64,000 nt of DNA from Pyropia yezoensis. Its lineage: Eukaryota; Rhodophyta; Bangiophyceae; Bangiales; Bangiaceae. The notes beneath the pieces are model-generated. The model did no database searches. It was not told the origin of the DNA and saw nothing but the letters and a program-made list of their open reading frames with translations. Shown here piece after piece: positions 52,292 to 63,038 of the stretch. Position 1 is the stretch's first letter. Each line of letters opens with the position of its first letter. Location: NCBI GenBank assembly GCA_009829735.1, contig CM020620.1, positions 11,033,420 through 11,097,419 on the forward strand. The letters are read 5' to 3'. Both the position numbers and the translations under genes were made by a program.

Positions 52292-53305
52292 TCATCCAGG
52301 GCGTACCGCCCACAGGTCTCGGTCGACCGCCTCGGGGGCTGAACGAGTAAGCGGGGAAGGGCGCGCCACCGATGAATGAGGCCGGCGTGCAAGTGCGAGG
52401 GAGACTATAAACACTTGGGAGGAACCGTCTGAGACGCAACCCTTGGCGGTGGGGACCGACCATGCGACAGGCCAACCCGAGTTTGGCCAAGCCAGATCGC
52501 AGGGAGGAGCGCCGGCGGCGGCAGCGGCGGGGAGGGCGGGTTCGGCGGCGGGCGGCTCGGCGTCGGTCACGTCCGCCACTTGCAGAGCGAGGAGGGCCTG
52601 CAGGGCGGTCAAGCCGCCATCCGCGGCCGCCTCCCCCCCCCGACCCGGCGCTGTCGCGGGCGCCTCCGCCGCACCGCCCGCCCCCGCCTCCCCCGCCGCG
52701 ACGATGGTGGTGGTGGTGGTTGCTACCGACTCCGCCCCGTCCACCGTATCGGTTACGAGGACAAGAATCCCCCCCGCCCCCGCGATGCCTGCCGCCGCCG
52801 CCGCCGCCGCCGTGTCCGCAACCCCCCGCGCGTACGTGGCGCGCGCAAAAGGCAAGTGGACGACGTCCATACATGGGGCGCTGAGCCCAAACTTTTCCCA
52901 CATCTCCCCGGCCGTCGTTGCCGCGTACCGGTCCAGCGCGTGGTGCGCGAGGACGTCGGGCAGGCGCGCGCGGCGGATGCGAGCGGCCGCCGCCTCGGCC
53001 GCGCCCGTCGTCAGCCGCACGCAAAAGCCGCGGAGGGCGCCCCGCGCAGGGGCGCCACCATCCCGTGGCGGACCATGCCGCCCACGATGGCCGCCCATGT
53101 CGCCCCCAGCCCCCGTTCCAGTCGACGCCAACAACGGTAGCACAGGCAGCGGTGGTGAGATGAACGCTGTCCAAAGATCCGACAGGCGGGGCAAGGAAAT
53201 CACGCCATCAGCCGAGTTGGCGCCCGGGGAAGAGGCAAGGGCGAGCACATATGGAAGGGGAGGGGAGGAAGGATGGCCCACAGAGCCGACACCGGCCGCC
53301 ATCAC
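52292..53305 (-). CDS. hypothetical protein, low confidence
   Basis: A 337-residue minus-strand frame with a moderately protein-like core (LPDVLAHHALDRYAATTAGE followed by MWEKFGLSAPCMDVVHLPFA) between Ala/Gly-rich segments. The opposite strand is also open (577 codons), so base composition alone could explain the frame. The minus frame keeps more mixed-residue sequence, which is why I prefer it. No family was recognised. Confidence 0.25.
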   Translation of the reverse strand: MMAAGVGSVGHPSSPPLPYVLALASSPGANSADGVISLPRLSDLWTAFISPPLPVLPLLASTGTGAGGDMGGHRGRHGPPRDGGAPARGALRGFCVRLTTGAAEAAAARIRRARLPDVLAHHALDRYAATTAGEMWEKFGLSAPCMDVVHLPFARATYARGVADTAAAAAAAGIAGAGGILVLVTDTVDGAESVATTTTTIVAAGEAGAGGAAEAPATAPGRGGEAAADGGLTALQALLALQVADVTDAEPPAAEPALPAAAAAGAPPCDLAWPNSGWPVAWSVPTAKGCVSDGSSQVFIVSLALARRPHSSVARPSPLTRSAPEAVDRDLWAVRPG

Positions 53306-53784
53306 CTCTGCGCCCCCCGCCCCACCGCCCCCCCCACCCCCCCCTCCTCGTTTGGCAGAGCACGGGGAGCGTCAAGGAACTCCTGCCCCCCCCCGCACCC
53401 CCGCCCCCGCCGTCGCCACCCCCCGCAAACACAGGGCAGCCACCACCCAGGCGGCAACCGCCCCCACCACGAGCACCGCCGCCACCGCCGCGGCGGCGGA
53501 AACGACGCGGCGCCAGCCGCCCCCCTTCCCCCCCCCCACACCCGCCCCAGCCACCCGCCCGGCGGCGGCGGCGGCGGTGGCCGCTGTGGCGACCCCAGCG
53601 GCGGCGGCGGCGTCCTGGTCAGCCGACGCGGCGGCGGCGCGCGCCGCCTTGGCGGCCGGCGGCACGCGGCGGGCAAGCAGCGCCGCCACCACCGACGCGC
53701 CCCACAGCCACGCGGCGCCGTCAGCGAGGCCCCGCGCGGCACGCACCGGCGGCGGCTCGCCCAGACAAGCCAGGGGGGGGGGGG

Positions 53785-53815
<31 letters not shown>

Positions 53816-54241
53816 ACGGCGGCGGCAGCGGCGGCTCCCCCCCGCCGCGTATGCCGTGGCCGCGCCGATCGCCGGGAGTGGGTGGGGGCGGCGGCGGCGC
53901 CGCCGAGCACGTGGGGCGGGCCGCCGCGACGCCGGAAGCGGCGGGGCGCCGCCGCGGGCTGCCCGCCGTCGCGCGGCGGCTGCGCGGTGCCGACAGCGGC
54001 GGCGGCGGCGGGAGGAGGAAAGGGAGGAACGCCGTGCGGAGCGGGCGGGCAGGACGGTCCCGGTGTCGGCGGAGCATGGGGAAGGGGGGGGGGAGGTGGG
54101 CAGGGGTGAGGAGAGCGGCGCCGTGGACGTTGCGATTGTCGTCCAGCGAGAAAGTGGCACGAGAGCGAGAGGATAGCCTTGAGCGCAGAATGGGCCCAAC
54201 AGCCAGGGTTGTGATACGATAATTGTACATGTTATCAACAA
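53306..54241 (-). CDS. hypothetical Ala/Arg-rich ORF with a possible membrane segment
   Basis: Open for about 310 residues. The C-terminal half has GLADGAAWLWGASVVAALLA and a strongly hydrophobic VVSAAAAVAAVLVVGAVAAW. The middle is Arg/Pro-rich repeat translation. It lies in an extreme CCG-repeat setting with both strands open, so it may not be a gene. Confidence 0.2.
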
Positions 54242-56442
54242 CCATTAAATTATCAACAATTATAGAGGTCGGGAAAAAGCGGGTTGATAAGTGTCACCAC
54301 GTGTTTACACGTGTCTGTAGGACACATGTGTGGCGCTCTACTTTAGAACACTCATTATTCGGCTCTGAACATTTCTGAGCTGGCACTACCACGAGATGTG
54401 CGGCACCGAGAGCTGTCGATTGGGCCGCCTCTTTATGTCGTCGGACGATTTAGAGAAGGTTTGATTTCGGGGGGGGGGGCAACCTTTGATAAACGGCTGC
54501 TGCGCGGAATATCCGAAAACGTTTCCACTATTTTAGGGATTCCCAACCGAGTTTTGCTAGCAGACCTGGAGTTAAGTATAATCAAACCCCTTGAATAAAA
54601 TACTTGTGTTAGAGTAAGTCGTGAAGGAAGTATCGATAACTCATGTGGTCACAGCCGTGGCAGTCAAGACCGGCCGAGCACGCCCCACCTTGTCGGTTGT
54701 AGAAGGCTGGCAGCTGGCCGGCCCCGAACGGCCGTCAAGACGCACTTCCTCGTCATGCGCTTGTGGTTCTGACGACATGAGCGTTCTCATTGGCACTTTT
54801 TCTTGGTGTCTAGACACACTTTCCAAACAATGGTCCGGACAGGTGTTCTTCGGGGTGGGCATGTCACGACTCTACACAACCTCAGCAACGACCGAACACA
54901 CCAATACGAAGTGTCACTCACGAGTGGCAAAAATCTTCAGGACGCCTTAAAAAGGGTCGCTCAGAATGCTGGTGGAGTCAGCAGCTTGAGGAAAGAACCA
55001 GAAATGCCTCATCGATGCGCTCTTCAAGGCACCTTGTTTAAATCATCTGGAAGAACGCTGAGCCTGACGAGGTTTAACCCTCTTGGTCGTCATGAACCAC
55101 ATCTGAGACATCTTGAGAGCGTATTGGACCATCCTCGGTAGCAAACGGATACACGCTGCCGCTATGGGCGCACGCAGCGCCACAAAAAACGGACAACACG
55201 ACGTCTGATGGGGACGGCCACAAAAAAATGATAGTTTAATTTGGGGAGCACAGGCCATCCAGTCTCGAGTGGCACATGAATGATGCAGTTCACAACGTGG
55301 TTTTGTCGTCGATCGGACGGGTCACTGTAAAACTGCAGTTCCGGGCGGCGACAGCAGACTCAAGATATTGTGTCGCAAGACTCACTATTAGACGTCTCGG
55401 CTCCTGCAGTTCCAGCAGTTGTCTCGTTTTCTGCGCTTGTATCCGCGTGGACGTTACCGATCTTCGGAAAGGGAGAAATATTCATATAATGCTGCATTCG
55501 CGCCGGCTACTCATTAGTCGGAGTTCCTCTAGCGAGACGTTGCTGTTCTGTTTATGACAGAAAGCCAATGGCTATCCCAGATCCAGCCAGAAAAGGGCGT
55601 AATTGCGTCACAATTGAAGGTGACAAGGCGTGATCGCACGTAACGTACCCCGTTTCGGTGCGTGATACCCAAGCCAACCTGAAAGCGACCCAACACACTC
55701 TTTGTCGTTGGTGCACATCGTGCACGTGCGTCTGGAGCGCCTCGGAGCGTATAACTAGTTGTGTATGTTGTTGGCCGATGAATTTTAACGCACGCCTTTT
55801 GCGTGCGTGTCGCGCCCCATGTAGCACACCTATATGTTACAAGAGGAATAACTTTAGCACCATTTATCTCGTCTGAGGTCAGCTCTCGTGATTCTACTCG
55901 AACTCCCTCAAGGCACCTTGTAGGTTTCACGAGTGGTCAAAACACATTGTTGAGCAATAAAACGGGGGTCGTCGCCCTCTTCTCGCCGGTTGTGCAGCGC
56001 GTGATCTTTTCGCTTGTGGCGCCCACAGCAGACCGCGATGGGGGGGGAGGAAAGCGCGGAAGCAAAAAACGCAGGTTGCATGACGTGACGCTGGGGTCAA
56101 ACACTACCCGATAGAGCTCATCGAGTGCCGTATCTGCGTATGCCACCTGATAAGATCCACTGCCATTGGATAAGGACGATGAGAACAGCCCAGTTAGAGA
56201 AATGATCGGTTTTGGACTTGTGGTACACGAATATAGTGGCCAAGAATTTAGATTCTCGTCACGGCCTTCATCGCGTCCTATGTGGCTGGTGCGTGACGTG
56301 TGATCAAGGTCTCATCACACACGGAGACGGCGGTGGGGGCTACCTCGCCCTGCCATGCCGCGCTGTCACCCAATCCCGCCGCTTTGCGGTCGCGGCTCGC
56401 AACGACAGCCGCCGCCGCGACGGCAGCTGCGGCAGCAGCTGC
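54242..56442. other. intergenic region, no recognisable gene
   Basis: GC content drops sharply at about 54220. Short frames without motifs follow, the longest 133 residues on the minus strand (55529-55930). No terminal repeats or structural RNAs were identified. Confidence 0.35.
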
Positions 56443-56965
56443 CGACCAGGTGCCAGGACACGCCCGCCGTGTGGGGATGGCTGGCGGCCGTGGCCCGTGC
56501 CAGGCACGGGGATGCAGTGGACTACGCTACCCACACGTGAGAGAGGTACTCCTGCTGGGTTTTTTCATATTTGTGAGGGACTTTATTTGAGAGAACTTGA
56601 GTGTGAGATTAGGAGAGAGAATAGAATTAGTAGTGATAGTGTCCCCCGACCTGACGAGGTTAGACTCGGGTCGGAGCCACTCGGGGGCAGGGGGGGGCTA
56701 CGTGGCCAACGTGCCGAGGCTCCCCAGATGCACGTCAAGAGGGACAGCGAGGCGCCCTTGGCCCGCGCCCTCAGGGAAAAAGACAACTGCGCGTTTGCGT
56801 TCCTCTTCCCCGTGTGCACTACAGTCCGTATCTGTTGGCTCTGCCAGCAGGCACGTGAGGCAACAGGCGCGCCGCTCTCGTAGTTCCCCTATATGAGTTA
56901 CTTTTCCCTTTCCCCCAAGGGATATTGACACGTGTCTGACAGGATCCAGTTTTATACCACGCAGA
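56443..56965 (+). repeat. 0.52-kb repeat module, copy 2
   Basis: Homologous to 501-1019 in the same orientation. It ends at ttttataccac, one to two bases before the ATG at 56967 that opens the antisense-type ORF of element B. That position suggests the module supplies promoter or leader sequence to this gene. No primer binding site follows, so it is not a 5' LTR in the usual sense. Confidence 0.7.
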
Positions 56966-56966
56966 G

Positions 56967-58626
56967 ATGCCGGGGGTTACACCCAGCCCGCCGGTACAGA
57001 CGGCAGAGACGTCGGGTCAGTATACCCCTCTGCCCCAGCGACTATTCCTTCAACGTGAGGTGCCGCCCAAGATCCAGGTAGCCACCGCGGTCTACCAGGG
57101 CAACTCTGACTGCGAGAGCTACGCGCTGAAGAACAGGTCGGTAGCGTATGGTCCTGTTCAGGCCCGAGTTATGGGCCGTGCCAAGAAGAACCTAACTCAC
57201 TCTTCTGGGCACAAAGCGGAGGGGGATGGAACTCCCTCCCTCCGTGTCCGAGGCGCTCGTCTCCATGTTTACCGACCGGGCCAACTCGATCACGGTGGTC
57301 CGACACGCTGTCGAGGTGGGCTACGTGACCCGGTACAAGGACGCGCGGGCCAAGGTGGATCAGTAGGGGTCGGCGATGCCTATGGCAACCCTGGCCCAGT
57401 ACGTCCTTGCGGCTCCTCCCTTTCTGGACCAGGATGGCTTCCAGGCGGACCCAGAGGACCTCTTGACCAATCGTCATCATCGGGACAAGATGGGCTTCCT
57501 CGTGGACAACCATCAGCAAGAGTTCCCTAGCTGTCCCGTGGCGATCAGAGATCTGCACTACGTACGGGTGCCACACTGGTTCAAGGGCGTCGATGTTCCG
57601 TTCGGGTCCGTCATCGAGCTCCCCATGGTCCACTGCTACTTCCGGGACATGCTAAACAATAGCAATAGGCAAATTATCTGTTCACGTGGAATGTCTTCAA
57701 ATCCGAGTGGTCCGTGACGGCCGGGGTCTTCTTGCTCACCGAGGCCCTTTGCGAGGCCAAGGCTGGGCTCTTCTCTCGGAACCTGCGTATGTGGATCCGA
57801 CGCGTGACCCCCGAGTTCATCTGCCAGAATCGATACGGGCCAGTTGCGTCGGCGGCTCGGGACCTCAAGCCTCTTCTCGACCTGCTGGACCGAGTGACTC
57901 CCGTCGCGGGCCTGGAGGCCCGGCTCGTCCGTGAGCGTGACCCTGACCAGCTCCGTCAGGGCTGGATCAACGCTTCCTTTGAGTCTGTGGACGGGGTCTG
58001 GTCGGCAGTGGTCCATGAGTATCTGGCCCCTCTGGCCCTTCCGTACTCTTGCGATGTTCTTCAGAGCCGAGCTGTTCCAGCCGGGGACGGTGACGCGTGG
58101 CCAACTGATCACTCTAGCTCGGTGGACCCGGTCTTTCGTCATGTACGGGGTGTCGTCTGGGTCTACGGGTGGCCGGCGAACTCCCCTGTCGGGTCAGGCT
58201 GTTCCTGTGGCCAGCCTTCTGGTCCACGGTGATGTCACAGACTCGGACCTGGCGGACCTCGAGTGGAGGTTGCCCCCCTTGTCCGCGCTGGCCCTTCGGG
58301 GTCTTGTCGGTGGGTCTTTTGGCCAGTTGAAGTCGGCTCGGGTGGGTCTAGTGGTCGCCGCCAGTCTTCACAGCCTAGTCAATGTTGGGTCACGTGCGGT
58401 CAGGTGGACCCGGGCTCAAGCGACTCTCGACACTCCGGACTACAAGGCCCTCCTTGACATCGTGGACCGTAATGGGCTTTGTACTGACCTGGCCCATGAA
58501 CTGGGAGATGCCTCTATGATGGCCCATGACGAGTGCAGGGGCCAGGCTCCGGGGTCCCATGTTCGTGGTCGGGACGATATCGACGCAGAAGAGAACTCCC
58601 GGGCGGAGACTCCTAACCGCTACTGA
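56967..58626 (+). pseudogene. antisense-type ORF of chromovirus B, degenerate
   Basis: Orthologous to 8076-9717. The N-terminal frame (MPGVTPSPPVQ...) matches the A copy loosely (VP....A...G / GP..G positions), then shifts frame at about 57180-57200. Later damage: TAG at 57364-57366 where copy A has Leu (TTG), a short insertion with frameshift at about 57652-57680, and a further frameshift near 58140. Well-kept blocks include VLAAPPFLDQDGFQADPEDL, HHRDKMGFLVDNHQQEFPSC, WIRRVTPEFICQN and TPDYKALLDIVDRNGL, ending at TGA 58624-58626. The C-run frameshift of copy A is absent here, which identifies that change as private to A. Confidence 0.8.
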
Positions 58627-58849
58627 GGGGACATTGCGGTCTTGTGGGCATTTGTCTTGCTTACCTTCTTCTTCTTCTTGCTTTGTCTTTTGCCTTTCAT
58701 GTTGTAGTCAATAAATTTCCATCTGGGGTCTTACTTTCTTGTCCCAGAGGCGCCCCACTTATCCTCATTTCTAGGTCTACACCCTGACTATTTCGCATTG
58801 AAAGAAGACTTGGGGAGCCCGGACTTAAAACAGTTCTACGTAGTGTTAA
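58627..58849. other. spacer between antisense ORF B and inserted element
   Basis: Corresponds to 9718-9950 of element A and shares the T-rich cttcttcttcttgctttg type of tract. A probable 3'-UTR; nothing else was seen. Confidence 0.4.
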
Positions 58850-58851
58850 TA

Positions 58852-59845
58852 TGTTGCGGGTCACTATAGAATCCTCATCTTTTTTGAGGTCCGTCGACCA
58901 GAGATAGCGCCTCCTGAAGATGGTGCGTTCTAAAGTGACCGCGAGGACGGCAAGATCCCAAGGATGAGTAGTTATCGTGCGATTCTTCAAAATATCCGCG
59001 TGGGTGACAGAGCAGTACAGTCCGCGTCGCCGTTGCGGCGGCATCAGCGCGCGCGCGCCTAGCGAGGTGGCGCTCGCGGCGGACACGTTGGTAATTGTGG
59101 CGGCAGTCTTGACTGGGCGACCAAGCTGGCACCTGGAGACGCTGTTGTGGGCGGGAGCCTGACTACCCCCCATAAAAGAATTGGGACTTGTTGGTACCGG
59201 GGCACGAGTCCATGTGCAGACGCAGCTCCCGAACCAGAGGCAACGGCACGCTTGAGAGACCAGTGTCAGACGCGTCGCGTCCACAGCTATCGCTCTCACT
59301 GGCAACGGACCGAGGTGGGTTGTTGCCGTTCGTTGCCGCACCGAGGGAGTGCAGGGAGGTCGGGCCTCGCAGGCGGGGCGCCGCCTCGGAGGCCCCTGCC
59401 TTGGCTAACGGGCTCGCTGGCCCCAGCTCCATTCGCGTGTGCTCCTACAACGGCAGCGGGAGCACTAGTCGGGGGGTCAGCCATAACAGCACGAGGAGCA
59501 TCGGTCCGAACTGCGGGTTCGCCTGGCGGGAAAAATGCGCGGCAGCTCTGGAGCGGCGCTGGCTGAGATGTGGCGCCATCCAAAAGTGATTCTTGTATGA
59601 AGATATCCGCAAGTACCATTCTAAGTACGGCAGCACCTCTAAAGCGTTTGCACTTTTTTTGAGCCAACCTAAAGTGCACAAAATGTTCAAAACATGTACT
59701 TACGCCCGTAAAATCCGAAATATTCGTGCTCTCTTGGAGAAAAGGGCACCGTTGGTCAGCTCTCGCAGAGGCCGTTCGAGTGGTGTGTCTAATTCAAGAA
59801 TGTTCAGAGCCAAGAAAGATGAGGATTCTATAGCGACCCGCCACA
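58852..59845. mobile_element. 994-bp TIR element inserted at TA
   Basis: Terminal inverted repeats of 35 bases with three mismatches lie at 58852-58886 and 59811-59845 (TGTKGCGGGTCRCTATAG...). TA dinucleotides flank both ends (58850-58851, 59846-59847). The region is absent from the equivalent spacer of element A, so this is an insertion. The interior holds a protein-like frame at 59593-59892 on the plus strand (QPKVHKMFKTCTYARKIRNI) but no recognisable DDE motif, so the element is probably nonautonomous or decayed. TA duplication suggests a Tc1/mariner-like or similar family. Confidence 0.82.
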
Positions 59846-59924
59846 TATGGAGTTGCCAAAGGCACCCCTCCTTCATTGGGGGTCCAACATGATTCACATA
59901 TAAGAAACCTTGTGTCCATAGGGA

Positions 59925-60480
59925 CTACCTTTCGGAGCAAAAAGGAGAAGGCTCAGCTCTGGCCCATAGATCGGCACCAGGTTCCAAGCACCAGGGCCAC
60001 ACGGTATAAATGGCCCAAAACAGTTCCCGCAGGGCCACTGCCTGTTCTTCTTGGATAGGAGGCTCTGTCCCAACACGTAGGCAGCACTGGGTCACCATGT
60101 CCCTTTCGAACTTGTGCCACGGTCTCCAGGTGTCCTCCTCAGAAATGAAGGCCCACCATCGGACCAGTAGCCATAGGTTTCCCTCCTGGTCTCGGTCGTG
60201 GCCCACAAAGCGCTCCCGCACGAATGAACGGCCAATGTCCTCGTGGTCCAAAGGCACAACTGGCTCCTGCGGGCCAAATATCATAGTTGGGGAAGCTAAC
60301 TGGCATGCAGGGGTCGGTGCGTAGGCCAGGTGATCACTGCTAACACGGTCCAGGGGACCCTTGGTCAGTACCGTGAACGTGTGACTGTCGCTTTTCATGA
60401 TTCGATAGGGACCTTCGACCTTCTGGTCCAGCTTCTTACGGTCCTTGGCGTGTGTGTCCACGTAGACCTCGGAGAACCCC
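59925..60480 (-). pseudogene. chromovirus B pol remnant: start of pol fused to chromodomain tail
   Basis: The frame begins MGFSE, matching the pol start of element A (MGFSK at 14731), and jumps at once to VYVDTHAKDRKKLDQKVEGP, which in A lies near the integrase end. The chromodomain-like segment (FVGHDRDQEGNLWLLVRWW, then SEEDTWRPWHKF) remains. Catalytic domains of pol are therefore missing, and this copy could only move with enzymes supplied by another element. Confidence 0.88.
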
Positions 60481-60547
60481 AACGCAGTTGCAAACGAGCA
60501 GTTACTATCCCGACGATGGGGAGGAGACCGTTTCGATCCGCCCCCCG

Positions 60548-62253
60548 TTACTCTTTTCCCGAGGGTCGTGGCTCCTGGGGACCGTCGTTCACTTGGTACG
60601 CTTGGTCCGCCTCGTCATCCGAGAGGTTTATCCCTTCACAAAGCGCCTGAACCATAGCAACCCGCATCTGACGATGGAACTGGCGGTCCGCGTTCGGCTT
60701 TACATCGGTGCTCTGACTCCGTCCACGAGTGGCCGCAAGGAACGAGTCCGGGCCTGGAGAACCGCTTTCCGTTGGACCTCAGACAAAATGGAACATTGAT
60801 GGGCCATGTGACCCGGTTCCCAACAAAGGTAACAACGGTACGGGCGTCGGCTGTCCACGGTACGTACTCCCACGAACTGGGGCGTGGGTCCCTCGAACCC
60901 TAACACTTGACCCGACCCGTTCTTCTCAGTTTCCTTCTCGAGGGGGCCCTTTAGGATCGTAGAGGGGCCCATAGGATTAACAGCCATCAACGGGGACGAG
61001 TCCAACGAACAATTGGGCCTCGGTTCAGTGGGTCTGCGGACGGTTCCAGAGGGGCCAGCCTTGGTCACAGAGGACCCTGGGGCCATCTTGATAACCTCGG
61101 TAGCCGTCTTGTTCTTGCCCGCAGTGAACGTTACCAGCTGCTGGTACGTACGGTCAAGGATATTGTAAACAAATGCGTCCGTACGTAGGTACTCAAGAAG
61201 CCCTTGAATGAGCTGCTGTTTCATGGTACCTTCGGTGTGGATGTTACCGCATAGTTCCGTCAGACCCCGTAAGCGTACCGCAAAGGCCTCGATACCCTCA
61301 TCTGGTTCCTTGGCGGCCCGACTGAACTTGTCCTGCGCCAGTGCCAACGCATGGGGTTCAGCGTACGTTTCAAGGAACCAGTTAACAGCCTCGGGGTAAC
61401 TCGTGATCGAAGCGCCACCTGACGCGCTTGAGGAGTCCGGAAGAGCCCGAGTACACCGCAGTTCCGCGTCCTCAGACAGGAAATGAGGGATCGCGTACAG
61501 GGCCATGCCCTCGGAAACCCTATTATCGTTACATGCCTTATCCAGTTTGCGGAGCCACGTGAACACCTTGAGGGCCTCTTTCCCAGAGAAATTAGGGTAC
61601 CCAGCAAACGAATGTTTCATGTTACGAGCAACCCGTCCCATCTTGCGTGCTTCTCGCGTTCCATAGGTCGATTTCTTGTTCCGTGGGCGGTACGTACGAT
61701 AGTCCAGGACCCGAGCAAGACGATCGTCGGAACACTTGATTACCTGGGGCTCGGTTCGTGGGTTCTGGATGGGTTCCAGGTCCTCCTCGTCGAAGACGGA
61801 TGAAAATGTGGTACCAGAGGAAGAAGAGGAAGAGTAGCCACTCGAATGATGACGACACCGGCGACGGCGGGAACGAGAACGATCGGAACGACTGGTATCA
61901 CGGGACCCACCCTGGCTAGCAGGACTCTGGCTCAGGGCCTGGGAAACAGTAGCCAAAATCTCATCTCGAAACGTTTCGAGTGTGGACACAATGTCCTGGG
62001 ACCCAATAACAGTAGCCGAAGGTGGAACTCGGGTCCCTGACTCGGAACCCGCGTCCCCACGTATATCCTGACCCGTTCTAGCCCGGATCCCACCCGGGGG
62101 CGCTGTCCCCCGACGAGGAATCCCTGTCGGCCCGCCTTCACCATGGTTCGACGGACCCGAGGGACCGCCGCGGCCACGGCCAGCGGGAGTAACCATCGAA
62201 ACGTCCGACGGCGCACCACGGCCCCGACCGCCCGAAGGGACAGGGTCCGTCAT
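60548..62253 (-). pseudogene. chromovirus B gag, one frameshift near the C-terminus
   Basis: Orthologous to gag A. It opens at ATG 62253 with RGRG repeats, a Ser/Arg-rich tract and the capsid-like core (WLRKLDKACNDNRVSEGMAL). The CCHC knuckle is CYLCWEPGHMAHQC. The first frame closes at about 60700 after a shift in the segment matching QARDMFLSATQ of copy A. A neighbouring frame then supplies FHRQMRVAMVQALCEGIN and ends PSGKE at TAA 60548-60550. Protein divergence from gag A is substantial, so the two copies belong to different subfamilies. Confidence 0.9.
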
Positions 62254-62372
62254 GTTGGCCGTGCGGCACTCGACCTGAACCAGACGATCTCGTTACTAGA
62301 AACGGGAACCAAGGAACCAAACGCCACAGAGAAAGAAGAGGGCTGTCTCGATACGGGAGAAGAGTAAAGCCC

Positions 62373-62390
62373 TCCCCTGCTGCTCCACCA
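62373..62390 (-). other. primer binding site of chromovirus B (tRNA-Ala)
   Basis: TCCCCTGCTGCTCCACCA on the plus strand, four bases from the LTR at 62395. It is identical to the site in element A and to the 3' end of the tRNA-Ala gene plus CCA, although the two LTRs themselves have diverged. Confidence 0.93.
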
Positions 62391-62394
62391 TAAA

Positions 62395-63038
62395 TGTAGC
62401 GTAATGGGACCCAGATTCCCGGACCCAGAAACCACGACCACACACACTGAGACCACAGTCAGAAGCCCAGGAAGGAACAGGTAAGAGCTTTTGCTGATCC
62501 ACTCGCCCGCCACGATACGAGGCAAAGGTAAACAGGACAAGAGCCCGAGGGAGAAGGAACCCAAAGTACTGTTGGTTTTACAAGATGGCCCCGGGGAGAA
62601 CCCCGGAGCACCCCTCAAGAACCTCCCCCCCTGGCCCCTCCAGGGGCCCTGAGCTAGGCCCCCAGAGGGCAACCCCAGCGGGCCAAGTGCCAGCAAGGCA
62701 CCGGCCGCTCACCGGGCCAACATACAAAAAGCAAGCGAGATCCCCCCACACACAAATGTCAATCCCCGAAAAAAACCCAGTGGGAAAAAGGGGAAAGACA
62801 CGAAATCACGCAAGGAAAACAAATGCGAAAAATCAAACAAATAACCCGAGGGTCAGTATGCCCCAACCCGGCAAGTCCACCGCTCCGGGTGACAAGTCAG
62901 GGCACCGGGCGTGTCGCCACTGCCCCGGGCCACCGATGCAGGGATCCTCGGCCAGCGCATGGTTCCACGTAACGCTGCCAGCCGGGTCCCAAGTCAGTCT
63001 CCCGGGTTCCAACGGTCCCAAGGGCTCAGAACGCCACA
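62395..63038 (-). repeat. 5' LTR of chromovirus B
   Basis: 644 bases from TGTAGCG to CGCCACA on the plus strand. It is alignable with the LTRs of element A throughout but with many substitutions. It interrupts the helical-protein gene that occupies 63039-64000. Confidence 0.9.

Larger units (their letters stand above)
56967..63038 (-). mobile_element. Ty3/Gypsy chromovirus, copy B (internally deleted, 3' LTR missing)
   Basis: Minus-strand relative of element A. The 5' LTR (62395-63038), primer binding site and gag are present. Protease, reverse transcriptase, RNase H and most of integrase are deleted, joining the start of pol (MGFS-) to the chromodomain tail near 60470. The convergent antisense ORF is present. 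No 3' LTR was found; upstream of the antisense ORF lies the 0.52-kb module instead. A 994-bp inverted-repeat element has inserted between the two gene ends. Confidence 0.85.

Noticed and set aside
52443-54176. 577-codon plus-strand ORF
   Set aside because: It is made of Ala/Pro/Arg triplet repeats, and the opposite strand is equally open. No conserved or mixed-composition core was seen.
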